This document shows, one piece after another, positions 49,999 to 59,573 of a stretch of 64,000 nucleotides of DNA. How positions within the stretch are numbered: position 1 is the stretch's first letter; every line of letters starts with the position of its first letter. Source of the stretch: Anatilimnocola aggregata (lineage in GTDB: Bacteria; Planctomycetota; Planctomycetia; Pirellulales; Pirellulaceae); the NCBI RefSeq assembly GCF_007747655.1, contig NZ_CP036274.1:7068001-7132000 (forward strand). The letters run 5' to 3'. Under the pieces are notes generated by a model. That model searched no databases. It saw only the letters and a program-made list of their open reading frames with translations, and was not told the origin of the DNA. A program made the position numbers and the translations under genes.

Positions 49999-50394
49999 CT
50001 ACCAGATTTCGCACAGCACTTCACCGCCGATGTTCCGCTGCCGAGCTTCGCGATCGCTGACGACACCGCCGCTGGTGCTCAGAATCGTAATCCCTTGTCC
50101 GTTCAACACGGGGCGCAGCTCCTTGGCCCGACGAAACACTCGTCGGCCGGGTGAGCTCACCCGTTTAATGTGCTGAATGACATGCTCGCCGTTAGGACCG
50201 TACTTCAGTTCCAGGCGGATCTGATGTACGGGATCCAATTCGACTACCTGCCAGTCCCAGATGTAGCCTTCGCGCTTGAGCACATCGGCCAAGCCTCGCT
50301 TCACCAAGGATAGGGGCACATCTACGTGAGGCCGCTCTACCGAGACGGCGTTCCGGATGCGAGTCAACATATCTGCGATTGGGTCAGTCAACAT
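49999..50394 (-). CDS. rpsH: 30S ribosomal protein S8
   Basis: S8 binds the central domain of 16S rRNA and in other bacteria represses the spc operon. The 131-residue protein starts MLTDPIADMLTRIRNA and ends with ISTSGGVVSDREARQRNIGGEVLCEIW, both typical. It begins 18 bases after rpsN. Confidence 0.96.
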   Translation of the reverse strand: MLTDPIADMLTRIRNAVSVERPHVDVPLSLVKRGLADVLKREGYIWDWQVVELDPVHQIRLELKYGPNGEHVIQHIKRVSSPGRRVFRRAKELRPVLNGQGITILSTSGGVVSDREARQRNIGGEVLCEIW

Positions 50395-50412
50395 GGCTAC
50401 AGAGGACCCCTC

Positions 50413-50598
50413 TTACCAACTGGCCTTACGAACGCCGGGAATCAACCCCGAGTCCGCGAGCTTACGAAAACAAATACGACAGATGCCGAACTTCCGATAC
50501 ACGGCCCGCGGGCGACCGCACATTTGACAACGCCGCTTGAACCGAGTTGGAAACTTCGGTGCTTGCTTGGCTTTGGCAATCTTCGATTTGCTTGCCAC
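50413..50598 (-). CDS. rpsN: 30S ribosomal protein S14, zinc-binding (type Z)
   Basis: This short form, 61 residues, keeps both zinc pairs CQMC and CRIC, then [18 protein letters not shown]. It occupies the usual site between L5 and S8 and starts with GTG at 50598. The presence of the zinc form means that zinc-limited conditions may call for a paralogue elsewhere; none is in the window. Confidence 0.95.
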   Translation of the reverse strand: MASKSKIAKAKQAPKFPTRFKRRCQMCGRPRAVYRKFGICRICFRKLADSGLIPGVRKASW

Positions 50599-50688
50599 TG
50601 GAATTACTCACTGCAAAAAATGGATATCTCAGCACTAGTGCGGCCGAGCTACGAACAGCTGACCGAACTAAGCAAACGACTTCAGTAC

Positions 50689-51309
50689 TTACTTCTTCGG
50701 TGCAACTTCCGCTTGGAACGGAATGCCCATAATCTTTAGCAACTCGCGCGATTCGTCATCCGAAGCGTTGCGAACTACGAACGTAATGTTCATCCCCTGC
50801 ACTCGCAGGAACTTGTCCGGATTCAACTCCGGAAACACCAATTGCTCGGCCAGGCCCATGCTATAGCTGCCATTGCCGTCGAACGCCTTACGGCTCACAC
50901 CGCGAAAGTCGCGGACGCGAGGCAGGGCGATCGAAACCAAGCGATCAAAAAATTCGTACATCTTCCGGCCACGCAGGGTAACCTTGCAGCCGATCGGCAT
51001 ATCTTCGCGAAGCTTGAACGCCGAGATGGCCTTCCGCGACTTGGTGATGATCGGCTTTTGGCCGGTGATCAAACCCATCGCTTCGACCGCAGTCTCGAGG
51101 TGCTTCTTTTCTTGTGTCGCAATGCCGACACCCATATTCACGACAATCTTTTCCAACTTGGGCAAAGACATCGGATTGCTGCGACCCAGTTTCTCGGCCA
51201 GCGCGGGGAGCGCCTCCTTGAGATACTTGGTATGCAGGCGTGGAGTCGGTGCCGGCCCGCTCGAGGCCGTTTCGGTCTCTGCTGCTTCGGCTTTTGCTTT
51301 CTTGGCCAC
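50689..51309 (-). CDS. rplE: 50S ribosomal protein L5
   Basis: L5 binds 5S rRNA and contacts the P-site tRNA. The 206-residue protein starts at a GTG (51309) with AGGGG about ten bases upstream. It carries an unusual Ala/Glu/Thr-rich N-terminal extension of about 22 residues before the normal start (RLHTKYLKEALPALAEKLG). The core KIVVNMGVG, GQKPIITKSRKAISAFKLRE and the C-terminal NITFVVRNASDDESRELL are typical. Confidence 0.94.
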   Translation of the reverse strand: MAKKAKAEAAETETASSGPAPTPRLHTKYLKEALPALAEKLGRSNPMSLPKLEKIVVNMGVGIATQEKKHLETAVEAMGLITGQKPIITKSRKAISAFKLREDMPIGCKVTLRGRKMYEFFDRLVSIALPRVRDFRGVSRKAFDGNGSYSMGLAEQLVFPELNPDKFLRVQGMNITFVVRNASDDESRELLKIMGIPFQAEVAPKK

Positions 51310-51345
51310 TTGTTCGTACCCCTGTCGTTGGCTTTACTACTGGCC

Positions 51346-51693
51346 CTACTTGGCCGCGGCCGTCTTCTTGGACTTGGAAATATCACCGAGCGAAGCGTCG
51401 CACTTGCGACAAACCCGCTGCTTGGTACCGTTCTCCAGCACCTTCACGCCAGTTCGCACGCCCTTGTTGCACTTGGGGCAAACCAGCAGAACATTCGAAA
51501 TCTGAACGGGCATCTCTTTCGAGAGGCGACCACCTTGTGGGTTCCGTTGGCTGCGGCGAACGTGCTTGTAAACACGATTCACGCCCTCCACCGTAATCCG
51601 GCCCGCTTCGCGGTCGATGTGCAGGACCTTACCTTTGACGTCTTTCTCGTCGCCGGCGATGACTTGTACGATATCGTTGGTTCGAATGTGCAT
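51346..51693 (-). CDS. rplX: 50S ribosomal protein L24
   Basis: L24 initiates large-subunit assembly. The KOW motif region (VIAGDEKDVKGKVLHIDREAGRITVEG) is clear in 115 residues. CPKCNKGVRTG and RVCRKCDASLGD form two zinc-type CxxC pairs in the C-terminal half. The ATG shares one base with the rplN stop (TAATG). Confidence 0.95.
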   Translation of the reverse strand: MHIRTNDIVQVIAGDEKDVKGKVLHIDREAGRITVEGVNRVYKHVRRSQRNPQGGRLSKEMPVQISNVLLVCPKCNKGVRTGVKVLENGTKQRVCRKCDASLGDISKSKKTAAAK

Positions 51694-52061
51694 TAGACCA
51701 CCTCACTCGCCAGGCTGACGATCTTCATGAAGCTCATTTCACGCAGCTCGCGAGCGACAGCTCCGAAGATGCGAGTTCCACGCGGATTGTTATCTGCGTC
51801 GATCAGCACCACGGCATTGCTATCAAACTTGACATAACTGCCATCCGCTCGGCGATTCGGGCTCTTGGTCCGCACCACCACACCACGCACCACAGCCTTC
51901 TTCTTGATTTCGCTGCCGGCGATCACGCTCTTCACGCTACAAATGATGATGTCGCCGATGCCAGCGGTTCGCTTCTTCGAACCACCCAGCACCTTGATGC
52001 ACATCACCTCTTTGGCGCCCGTGTTGTCGGCAACCGCCAGTCTGGTTTCTTGTTGAATCAT
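51693..52061 (-). CDS. rplN: 50S ribosomal protein L14
   Basis: L14 lies at the subunit interface. The protein has 122 residues starting [22 protein letters not shown], highly conserved, with GDIIICSVK and the C-terminal [14 protein letters not shown]. It overlaps rplX by one base and follows rpsQ by 66 bases. Confidence 0.96.
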   Translation of the reverse strand: MIQQETRLAVADNTGAKEVMCIKVLGGSKKRTAGIGDIIICSVKSVIAGSEIKKKAVVRGVVVRTKSPNRRADGSYVKFDSNAVVLIDADNNPRGTRIFGAVARELREMSFMKIVSLASEVV

Positions 52062-52127
52062 GTTCCTATCCTCCAGTTGCCGGCCAGGTGCTCACTTCGC
52101 ACGCCGATCACAGCGACGAAAAGCGGC

Positions 52128-52412
52128 CTATGTGGTGGGAGTATCAACAGCTGGAGCGGTCGTCGAGGCAGTTGCCTGACTGATCACTCGCTTGAGCACC
52201 CACCGCTTGAGTTTGGACAGCGGACGAGATTCTTCAATCTCCACCGTGTCGCCATTGTGCGAGATGCCGTCCGCGTCGTGAGCGTAGCAAATCGTTCGTC
52301 GTCGCATGGTCTTGCCGTAGACTTCGTGCATTACCAGACGAGGAACTTCCACGCGACGAGTCGTCGAGGACTTATCGCGAGTCACTTTACCGATCAATAA
52401 ACGCTTAGGCAT
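52128..52412 (-). CDS. rpsQ: 30S ribosomal protein S17
   Basis: S17 is an OB-fold protein that binds 16S rRNA. The 94-residue product starts MPKRLLIGKVTRDK and has the family segment DTVEIEESRPLSKLKRWVL. A Thr/Ala-rich C-terminal tail of about 14 residues is additional. Confidence 0.95.
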   Translation of the reverse strand: MPKRLLIGKVTRDKSSTTRRVEVPRLVMHEVYGKTMRRRTICYAHDADGISHNGDTVEIEESRPLSKLKRWVLKRVISQATASTTAPAVDTPTT

Positions 52413-52473
52413 AATCCACTTCCGTCTGCTACTGTCAAACTCGGTTGACTGACTCTCTCGCTTCGTTGCGAAC

Positions 52474-52677
52474 TTACTTGGCTACCGTGGCAATTTGCCG
52501 CTGTGACTGGATCGTCTTGACGCGAGCAATCAGCCGGCGCTGCCGACGGAGTTCGCTAGGAACGTCCAACCGCTCGGTCGAAGCTTGCATCCGCAGCTTG
52601 AACAGTGACTTCTCGGTTTCTTCGATGGTGAGCCGCAATTGCTCATCGCTCATCTGTCGCAGTTCCGCAGCTTTCAT
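52474..52677 (-). CDS. rpmC: 50S ribosomal protein L29
   Basis: L29 is a helical hairpin near the exit tunnel. The protein has 67 residues from the ATG at 52677, beginning MKAAELRQMSDEQL, with the signature LRRQRRLIARVKTI. An in-frame TTG six codons upstream is less likely. Confidence 0.94.
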   Translation of the reverse strand: MKAAELRQMSDEQLRLTIEETEKSLFKLRMQASTERLDVPSELRRQRRLIARVKTIQSQRQIATVAK

Positions 52678-52762
52678 CCCAGCAATCCTCAGCAAATCAT
52701 CAAAACGTTGGTACTAATCTGCAGTCTTCTAACTACGCACTGTCTCGAACTACATTTAGCAA

Positions 52763-53170
52763 CTAGGCGGGCCGACGGCGAACCATGCGGCATGGAATCG
52801 GCATCTTGTGGGCAAGGCGAGCGAAGCAGAGCTTGGCTTGAGCCTCAGTCACACCGGCCAATTCAAACAACACAGTACCTTCCTTCACCACGGCAACCCA
52901 GTGATCCGGTTCGCCCTTACCCTTACCCATGCGGGTTTCGAGCGGTCGAGACGTCACCGACTTGTGTGGGAAGATGCGGATATACAGCCGACCTTCGCCG
53001 CGGATGTATTGCTGGGCAGCAATACGCCCGGACTCGATCGTGGTGGCCTTGATCCAGCCACCCATCGTTGCCTGCAGTCCGAAATCACCAAATACGACGC
53101 GGTTGCCACGAGTGGCCTTACCTTTTATACGTCCTCTTTGGCTTTTTCGGTGCTTCACTCGCTTGGGCAT
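52763..53170 (-). CDS. rplP: 50S ribosomal protein L16
   Basis: L16 organises the A-site of the peptidyl transferase region. The 135-residue product begins MPKRVKHRKSQRGRIKGKA, the near-universal start, at the ATG at 53170. RMGKGKGEPDHWVAVVK is also conserved. The first 53 bases of the gene lie inside the 3' end of rpsC in a different frame. Confidence 0.96.
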   Translation of the reverse strand: MPKRVKHRKSQRGRIKGKATRGNRVVFGDFGLQATMGGWIKATTIESGRIAAQQYIRGEGRLYIRIFPHKSVTSRPLETRMGKGKGEPDHWVAVVKEGTVLFELAGVTEAQAKLCFARLAHKMPIPCRMVRRRPA

Positions 53171-53828
53171 CAGGGCCATTTGTCGCGTCTCCCTCGTGCA
53201 TTCCTTGATTCACCCAGACCTGTACGCCGATGTTGCCCTGGGCGGTGGCGGCCTCGGTAAAGCCGTAATCGATCTTCGCTCGCAACGTGCTGAGCGGCAG
53301 CGAACCAGCCGAAGCCTTTTCGCAGCGCGCCATTTCTGCCCCGCCAAGTCGGCCGGCCAGTTGAATCTTCACACCCCGAGCACCCGAATCCATAACGGAT
53401 TCAATCGCTCGCTTAATGGTCCGGCGAAAACTGGCCCGCTTGGCTAATTGCTGAGCGATTTCCTCAGCAATCAGCTGAGCCATTATTTCCGGACGAGCAA
53501 TTTCTTCAATCTTCAAATTGACGCGGCGGCCGGTGAGGTTTTGCAGTTCTTCCTGCAGAATCTCGACCTCCTGCCCCTTCTTACCAATGATCAAACCTGG
53601 TCGAGCGACGTGCAGGACGACCTTGACTTCGTCACGTGTCCGCTCGACTTCGATGCGGTCGATACCGGCGCTTTTGTATTCGCGACGTGGATGGTTCTTG
53701 ATGAACTTGCGAATCTTGGAGTCTTCGAGCAGAAGTTGCGAGAACTCCTTCTTCGAAGCATACCAGCGACTCTTCCAGCCGATCATGATCCCGACGCGAA
53801 AGGCGACCGGATTCACTTTTTGACCCAT
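53118..53828 (-). CDS. rpsC: 30S ribosomal protein S3
   Basis: S3 helps form the mRNA entry channel and has helicase activity. The 236-residue protein starts MGQKVNPVAFRVG, has the KH domain (HVARPGLIIGKKGQEVEIL) and the SGARGVKIQLAGRLGGAEMAR signature. The C-terminal tail is longer than average (GDATNGPDAQASEAPKKPKRTYKR). Its last 17 codons and stop overlap rplP by 53 bases. Confidence 0.96.
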   Translation of the reverse strand: MGQKVNPVAFRVGIMIGWKSRWYASKKEFSQLLLEDSKIRKFIKNHPRREYKSAGIDRIEVERTRDEVKVVLHVARPGLIIGKKGQEVEILQEELQNLTGRRVNLKIEEIARPEIMAQLIAEEIAQQLAKRASFRRTIKRAIESVMDSGARGVKIQLAGRLGGAEMARCEKASAGSLPLSTLRAKIDYGFTEAATAQGNIGVQVWVNQGMHEGDATNGPDAQASEAPKKPKRTYKR

Positions 53829-53879
53829 AAATATTCCTCATCTACACAAGCTGACGGGCGTTGCGATTTCCGCACTCGC

Positions 53880-54236
53880 TTACAACTCGGAGATTTCCTC
53901 GAGTGCCACAGAAATATGAGCCGAACGCCGCTTGATCATGTAGGCCATGCCGCGCGACACAGGGCGAATCCGCTTGAACATCGGGCCGCCATCGACCCGT
54001 GCATCGGTTACGACCAACTGTTCGACGCGAACCGTCTTGCCCGGGTTTTGTTCGGGGTCTTGAGCATTGCCGAGGGCGCTCTTCAGCACCTTCTCGAGCA
54101 AGCGAGCACCACGATCGGGCTGAAACTTCAAAATGTCGAGCGCTTCGTCAGCGAACTTGCCACGAATCATCGTGGCGAGCGGGCGCACCTTGCGGGCGCT
54201 GATCCGGCTGAATCGATGCGATGCTTTGTATGCCAT
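53880..54236 (-). CDS. rplV: 50S ribosomal protein L22
   Basis: L22 lines the exit tunnel. The protein has 118 residues from the ATG at 54236 (MAYKASHRFSRISARKVRPL), with the C-terminal signature RGMAYMIKRRSAHISVALEE. An in-frame upstream start 18 codons earlier is not conserved and is rejected. Confidence 0.95.
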   Translation of the reverse strand: MAYKASHRFSRISARKVRPLATMIRGKFADEALDILKFQPDRGARLLEKVLKSALGNAQDPEQNPGKTVRVEQLVVTDARVDGGPMFKRIRPVSRGMAYMIKRRSAHISVALEEISEL

Positions 54237-54305
54237 GTTGAATCCCTTAAGGAAACCGACCTGCGAGGCGAACCCGGCAGCCGACTTCACTCACCTTTTG
54301 TCCGC

Positions 54306-54575
54306 TTACTTCTTGGTCTTGCCGCCGTGTCCCTTGAACGTCCGAGTTGGAGCAAATTCCCCCAAGCGATGGCCGACCATTTCTTCCGAAACGAACACCT
54401 TCAAGTGAGCCTTGCCGTTATGAACCATGAAGGTCAAACCGACGAACTCAGGCACAATCGTGCAAGCACGAGCCCAAGTCTTGATCGGCTCCTTCGAACC
54501 GCCGCCCAATTGAGCTTGCACCTTCTTGTACACGTTGGGGTCGACGTACGGCCCCTTTTTGCTGGAACGGCCCAT
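54306..54575 (-). CDS. rpsS: 30S ribosomal protein S19
   Basis: S19 is in the small-subunit head and contacts S13. The product has 89 residues from the ATG at 54575 ([18 protein letters not shown]), with the signature [18 protein letters not shown]. The order rplB-rpsS-rplV is standard. Confidence 0.96.
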   Translation of the reverse strand: MGRSSKKGPYVDPNVYKKVQAQLGGGSKEPIKTWARACTIVPEFVGLTFMVHNGKAHLKVFVSEEMVGHRLGEFAPTRTFKGHGGKTKK

Positions 54576-54625
54576 GAACAATTCTCACTAAGTAAACAAA
54601 CCTGGCAGCAATTCCGAACCAACAA

Positions 54626-55483
<858 letters not shown>

Positions 55484-55552
55484 GACTGACCTTATTCCTA
55501 TCGCACTTGCTCACGACACAGCAGCGAAACCTTCCCAGCAACCATTGGTCGC

Positions 55553-55870
55553 TTAGAAGAAGTCGATGCGATGCTCCTCGTTCAACGTGACCAGGGCCTT
55601 CTTCCAACCCTTTGTCGAACCAGCCTTGAACTTGTGCCGGCGAGCCTTGCCCAGACGGTTTTGAGTGCGGACCTTCTCGACCTTGACGTTGAACAAATCT
55701 TCAACTGCGCGCTTGATGTCTTCTTTGCTGGCCAGCGAATTCACTTCGAACGCGTATTGGTTATAGCGTGTCGAGCGGTGCATCCCCTTTTCCGTGACCA
55801 ATGGACGCACGATGACCTGGTAGCTCGGCAGGTTGGCCGGCGAATACTCGGTATTTGCATCTGTGCTCAT
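55553..55870 (-). CDS. rplW: 50S ribosomal protein L23
   Basis: L23 is the docking site for trigger factor and SRP at the tunnel exit. The 105-residue product contains VIVRPLVTEKGMHRS and the signature FNVKVEKVRTQNRLGKARRHKF. It begins 64 bases after rplD. Confidence 0.95.
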   Translation of the reverse strand: MSTDANTEYSPANLPSYQVIVRPLVTEKGMHRSTRYNQYAFEVNSLASKEDIKRAVEDLFNVKVEKVRTQNRLGKARRHKFKAGSTKGWKKALVTLNEEHRIDFF

Positions 55871-55934
55871 GTGTTACCCTTCCGCAATCTCAATCAAACC
55901 AACCAATCACGCCGACAACTGCTCTGAATGCGAA

Positions 55935-56570
55935 CTACTCAGGCTTCTTAGCCCGATCGCGAATCACATCCAACGCGGCCCGCGTGAGGACGAGCTTCTT
56001 TGGCACTAGCACCGACAGGGCATTCAGGTCGCTCACTGGAGCCACCGAAACCTTGTCGATATTGCGAGCACTTTTGTAAACCATCGGATCGAGTGCCGCG
56101 GTTGCCAACATCAGCGACACACCCTGCAACTGCAGAGCCCTGAGGATGGCAGCGACTTCTTGTGTTTTGGGGGCCGACAGCGACAACTCGTCGAGCACAA
56201 CCACATCTTGCGACTGCAACTTGCTAGCGATGGCCATGCGAGTGGCAGACTGAATCGCCTTCTTAGGCAAACGATAGGAGTAATCGCGATTTCGCAACGC
56301 GAACACGTGACCACCACCACGACGCTGAGCGGCCTGCTTCGAGCCTGCACGCGCGTTACCGGTGCCCTTCTGGCGATACATTTTCTTGGTCGTACCACGG
56401 ACTTCACTGCGAGTCTTGGTCTTGTGAGTACCCATCCGGCGAGAAGCCTGGTACATCACCACCACATCATGCAGCAATTGCTTATTGATAGACGGAGCGA
56501 TTTGCGCGGGGTCGATTTCATACTTACCGACCTCCTTGCCTGCTCGATCGAATACCGGAAGACTTACCAT
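55935..56570 (-). CDS. rplD: 50S ribosomal protein L4
   Basis: L4 reaches into the exit tunnel and in E. coli also attenuates the S10 operon. The protein has 211 residues from the ATG at 56570 (MVSLPVFDRAGKEVG). The tunnel loop KMYRQKGTGNARAGSKQAAQRRGGGHVF is intact. An upstream in-frame TTG is rejected. Confidence 0.95.
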   Translation of the reverse strand: MVSLPVFDRAGKEVGKYEIDPAQIAPSINKQLLHDVVVMYQASRRMGTHKTKTRSEVRGTTKKMYRQKGTGNARAGSKQAAQRRGGGHVFALRNRDYSYRLPKKAIQSATRMAIASKLQSQDVVVLDELSLSAPKTQEVAAILRALQLQGVSLMLATAALDPMVYKSARNIDKVSVAPVSDLNALSVLVPKKLVLTRAALDVIRDRAKKPE

Positions 56571-56627
56571 GATTATTTCCAACGATCTTGATTGCTGCGT
56601 GATTGACCTGAACTACAACCGCCGAGA

Positions 56628-57326
56628 CTAACCAACCTTGTTTGTCTCGCGAATGATCAGGTACGTTCCCGGCGGACCAGGAACTGCGCCATTGATCAGG
56701 AGCAAGTTCTTTTCTTTGTCGAGTTTCACGAGCCGCATATTGCGAATCGTCACTTGTTCGTTGCCATAGCGGCCGGGCATCTTCTTGCCCTTCTTCATAC
56801 GACCACCACCGCGGTTCGCAGCGAGAGCGCCAGTGCCACCCATGTGACGATGCACCTTCTTCACACCGTGCGTCGCACGTTGACCGGCGAAATTCCAACG
56901 CTTCATCGCACCCGTGAAGCCGCGACCCTTCGTAAAGCCGGTAACATCAACGGCTTTTACACCATCCAGCGAACCAACATCGACGGTGCCACCCACGGCA
57001 AGAGCGCCCGGAGCACCACGGAGTTCGCGAACAAAACGCTGCGGCTCACAATTAGCCTTAGCCTCAACCTGAACACCAGCGGCCTTGAGCCTCTTGGAGC
57101 GACGGCTGCCGATATCGGCAACATGGCCACTTTCACTGCGACTGGCGAGGCGGCGGGGCTTATCGAGAAAACCCAACTGCACTGCTTCATAGCCATCGCG
57201 CTCAGCCGTACGAACCTGGAGCACGCGACAAGGGCCGGCCAAAACTACGGTAACGGGCAAGCAAGCCCCGTTCTCATCAAATATTTGCGTCATCCCGACC
57301 TTGCGGCCGAGTATTCCCTTGGTCAT
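56628..57326 (-). CDS. rplC: 50S ribosomal protein L3
   Basis: L3 is one of the first proteins to bind 23S rRNA. The product has 232 residues from the ATG at 57326 (MTKGILGRKVGMTQIFDENG). The W-loop FTKGRGFTGAMKRWNFAGQRATHGVKKVHRHMGG is present. The 172-base gap to rpsJ is unusually wide and includes TTTTATATTG on the minus strand, which may be part of an extra promoter. Confidence 0.95.
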   Translation of the reverse strand: MTKGILGRKVGMTQIFDENGACLPVTVVLAGPCRVLQVRTAERDGYEAVQLGFLDKPRRLASRSESGHVADIGSRRSKRLKAAGVQVEAKANCEPQRFVRELRGAPGALAVGGTVDVGSLDGVKAVDVTGFTKGRGFTGAMKRWNFAGQRATHGVKKVHRHMGGTGALAANRGGGRMKKGKKMPGRYGNEQVTIRNMRLVKLDKEKNLLLINGAVPGPPGTYLIIRETNKVG

Positions 57327-57498
57327 CGCGATATTCCTATGGTCCGTTGCCTGCCGAGAACACAACAGCCCTGAAGTCTTCAGAGCCCTGCTTTACCCGG
57401 ACGGCTTCCCGTCAATATAAAACGGCTCGCGGCTAGGTTTAGAAAAACAATTCCAACAAACACTCAACTTGACTTAACAGGCCCCGCTTGGCCATTTA

Positions 57499-57822
57499 CT
57501 AGCGAGTCGTGGCCTTAATCTTGATATCCACACCAGCGGGCAGGCTCAGCTTATTGAGCGCCTCGATGGTCTTGGCAGTTGCCTGCACGATATCAATCAA
57601 ACGCTTATGGGTCCGAATCTCGTATTGCTGACGAGCCTTCTTATCGATCGTTGGGCCCGACAGGACCGTATAACGCTCGACGCGGGTCGGCAATGGAATT
57701 GGACCATGCACTTCGCTATGGGTGCGCTTCGCGGTATCCACGATCTCTTGGGCACTTTGGTCCAAGATCGCGTGGTCGTAAGCTTCCATGCGAATTCGAA
57801 TTACTTCTTTCTGACCAGCCAC
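57499..57822 (-). CDS. rpsJ: 30S ribosomal protein S10
   Basis: S10, also NusE, takes part in antitermination with NusB and in linking transcription to translation. The 107-residue protein begins with GTG at 57822 with AGGAGA about eight bases upstream. It carries [24 protein letters not shown] and the [15 protein letters not shown] signature. It is the first gene of this S10-spc run; no fus or tuf gene is seen upstream in the window. Confidence 0.95.
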   Translation of the reverse strand: MAGQKEVIRIRMEAYDHAILDQSAQEIVDTAKRTHSEVHGPIPLPTRVERYTVLSGPTIDKKARQQYEIRTHKRLIDIVQATAKTIEALNKLSLPAGVDIKIKATTR

Positions 57823-58147
57823 TGAGGCATTCTCCTATCGAGCTGCGGTTCCATAGGAGCGATGCCTTCAAGCAACTCGGCTCCTAAGCCAGCGGCTCAA
57901 TCCGATCACGCAATGATCGGTTTTGTGCTGCTACTAACTTCACTTTGGCCGGGGTCGGCCAATTGGGAAGCGACTAAGGTTAGCAAAGGGGGAGCGACTC
58001 AGTCAATTGGGTCCGCTGCGAAAAATCACGAATCCCGAGAAGTATTTGCTCGCAGCAGCTCGCTAGCCCCCTCATCAAGGCCTTTTGACTGCCAAGCGCT
58101 GGCTCGATTGGTGGGATTGCGTGAGCTGACCAAACTTTGCCGCGCAA
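57823..58147 (-). promoter_or_regulatory. Leader region of the S10 operon with one hairpin
   Basis: These 325 bases precede rpsJ and follow the Usp gene. A perfect 7-base stem, CCGATCA/TGATCGG at 57902-57920 with loop CGCAA, is the only clear structure. It has TTTT on the plus-strand side. The S10 operon promoter should be here, but I cannot choose one. No gene was recognised. Confidence 0.4.
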
Positions 58148-58576
58148 CTACTGCCGGAGGACGAGAACGGGGCAGTGAGCGAGGCGGACGACCCGTTCCG
58201 CAGTCGAGCCCATCAGCAATCTGGTGAGCCCGCGTCGTCCGTGCGATGGAATGACGACTAAATCGGCCCCTGTTTGCTGGGCATATTCTGCGATTGCCTC
58301 AGCAGGATCCCCGAGCACAACTTCCAACTGCACCGAACTGTACTTCTCGTCGGTCAATCGTTCGCGCAGCGCTCGCCGCGCGCTTTCGATGCGCGCTGTA
58401 GGGTCGACAACGCCCCAAACTTCCCCTGCTTCGAGCGGAGTGAGATCTTGAATGACGTGAATAATCGAGACTTGATTAGGCCGTTCGACCACTTGCAGCC
58501 CAACATCGAGCGCTGCAAATGATTCCGAGGAGAAATCGATGGGCACAATCACACGCTGCTTCGGAAACCACGGCAT
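58148..58576 (-). CDS. Universal stress protein (UspA family)
   Basis: The 142-residue single-domain Usp starts MPWFPKQRVIVPIDFSSES. The ATP-binding signature is present near the C-terminus: GADLVVIPSHGRRGLTRLLMGSTAERVVR, matching the G-2x-G-9x-G-(S/T) pattern. ATP-binding Usps are cytoplasmic dimers induced by starvation and stress. The gene stands alone between the cytochrome gene and the ribosomal operon. Confidence 0.9.
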   Translation of the reverse strand: MPWFPKQRVIVPIDFSSESFAALDVGLQVVERPNQVSIIHVIQDLTPLEAGEVWGVVDPTARIESARRALRERLTDEKYSSVQLEVVLGDPAEAIAEYAQQTGADLVVIPSHGRRGLTRLLMGSTAERVVRLAHCPVLVLRQ

Positions 58577-58642
58577 GGAGTCAATTCCTTCAGGTGAGAG
58601 GATGCCGCATCGTACGACAGTTTCGGTCCCAATTCAAAGCGG

Positions 58643-59161
58643 CTAACGAGTCGTCCGCGCTTCGTCAGGAACGTCCCGAACGCGGACGACAGGCTGCACG
58701 AGCGACTCCAGCGTGATACTTGCCTTGCCGGGGTTGGGTATGGCTGCCATTTTGGTGTGACGCACGTATTTGTGGCATTTCACGCACTTCATCGTCATGT
58801 CGACATAGGCGAGTGCGGCACGATCGAGATCTTTTTCTTTGGCCGCTGCCATCATTTCATCTGCTGACCGGCGAAAGGCATCACTTTCAAATAAATAGTC
58901 CGGAGTCTGGAGCAGTTGCCACTGTTCGGCTCGTGTTAGCAGGCTCATTTCCTGGGCACTCTTGGCCATCGTGCCGTAGTCCTCGAGAGCAAGCGCTTCG
59001 ATCAGCTTTTGCGAGTGCTGCAGCTTGGCGCGCATAAACTTGGAAATGGTGGGCTCGTTCTCGTCCATGATGCGAGGTTTGGTCTGAGCCATCACATTTC
59101 CCACAGTGAAGATCAATACAAACAAGAGGCAAGCAAGCAGTAGTTTGGCCGACTGGGTCAT
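58643..59161 (-). CDS. Exported monoheme cytochrome c (c'-like)
   Basis: The protein has 172 residues from the ATG at 59161. A signal peptide (KLLLACLLFVLIFTVGNVMAQ) directs it to the periplasm, where heme is attached. A helical region (about 35-115) precedes the heme motif CVKCHKYV at about 125. The helical layout with a late CxxCH suggests a four-helix cytochrome c', with Met or no distal ligand. It has no associated oxidase gene. Confidence 0.7.
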   Translation of the reverse strand: MTQSAKLLLACLLFVLIFTVGNVMAQTKPRIMDENEPTISKFMRAKLQHSQKLIEALALEDYGTMAKSAQEMSLLTRAEQWQLLQTPDYLFESDAFRRSADEMMAAAKEKDLDRAALAYVDMTMKCVKCHKYVRHTKMAAIPNPGKASITLESLVQPVVRVRDVPDEARTTR

Positions 59162-59573
59162 GGCATGGTCCCTTTTCGAGGTTTTCCGCATTGAGTTAGC
59201 ACCACCGCACATCTCTTATTGCAAAGGGAGTTCCATAGTCACAAAACGGGCAGAGGGGCGATTTCACGGCGTAAATGGCGGGTGTTTCGATGTGCGATTC
59301 AGCCGGCATGTGCCAAACCGCACGCTTTCGCACAGTATGCGTGTGCGGTCGTGATGTTATGAATTGCGGGCAGCGGACGCTGCTCGGCAGCAACGGCCAG
59401 GTGATGCCGCGTGCTAGCTGCCGGCACGCTGAGATCTCGTCCTACAGCCGGAAAACTCCGCCTATTCGCCCAATTCGGCGGTTGTCGTCAAAGTCGGCTA
59501 AACCAGCACGACCCGCGCAGCCGATATCTACGGCGAATAGAGTTTTTCTCGCGTCCGTAGAAGGGGATCGGCG
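59162..59573. other. Divergent intergenic region, no gene seen
   Basis: These 412 bases lie between the cytochrome gene (minus) and the DUF11-type gene (plus). No coding frame with a good start, RNA gene or clear promoter was recognised. Confidence 0.35.
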
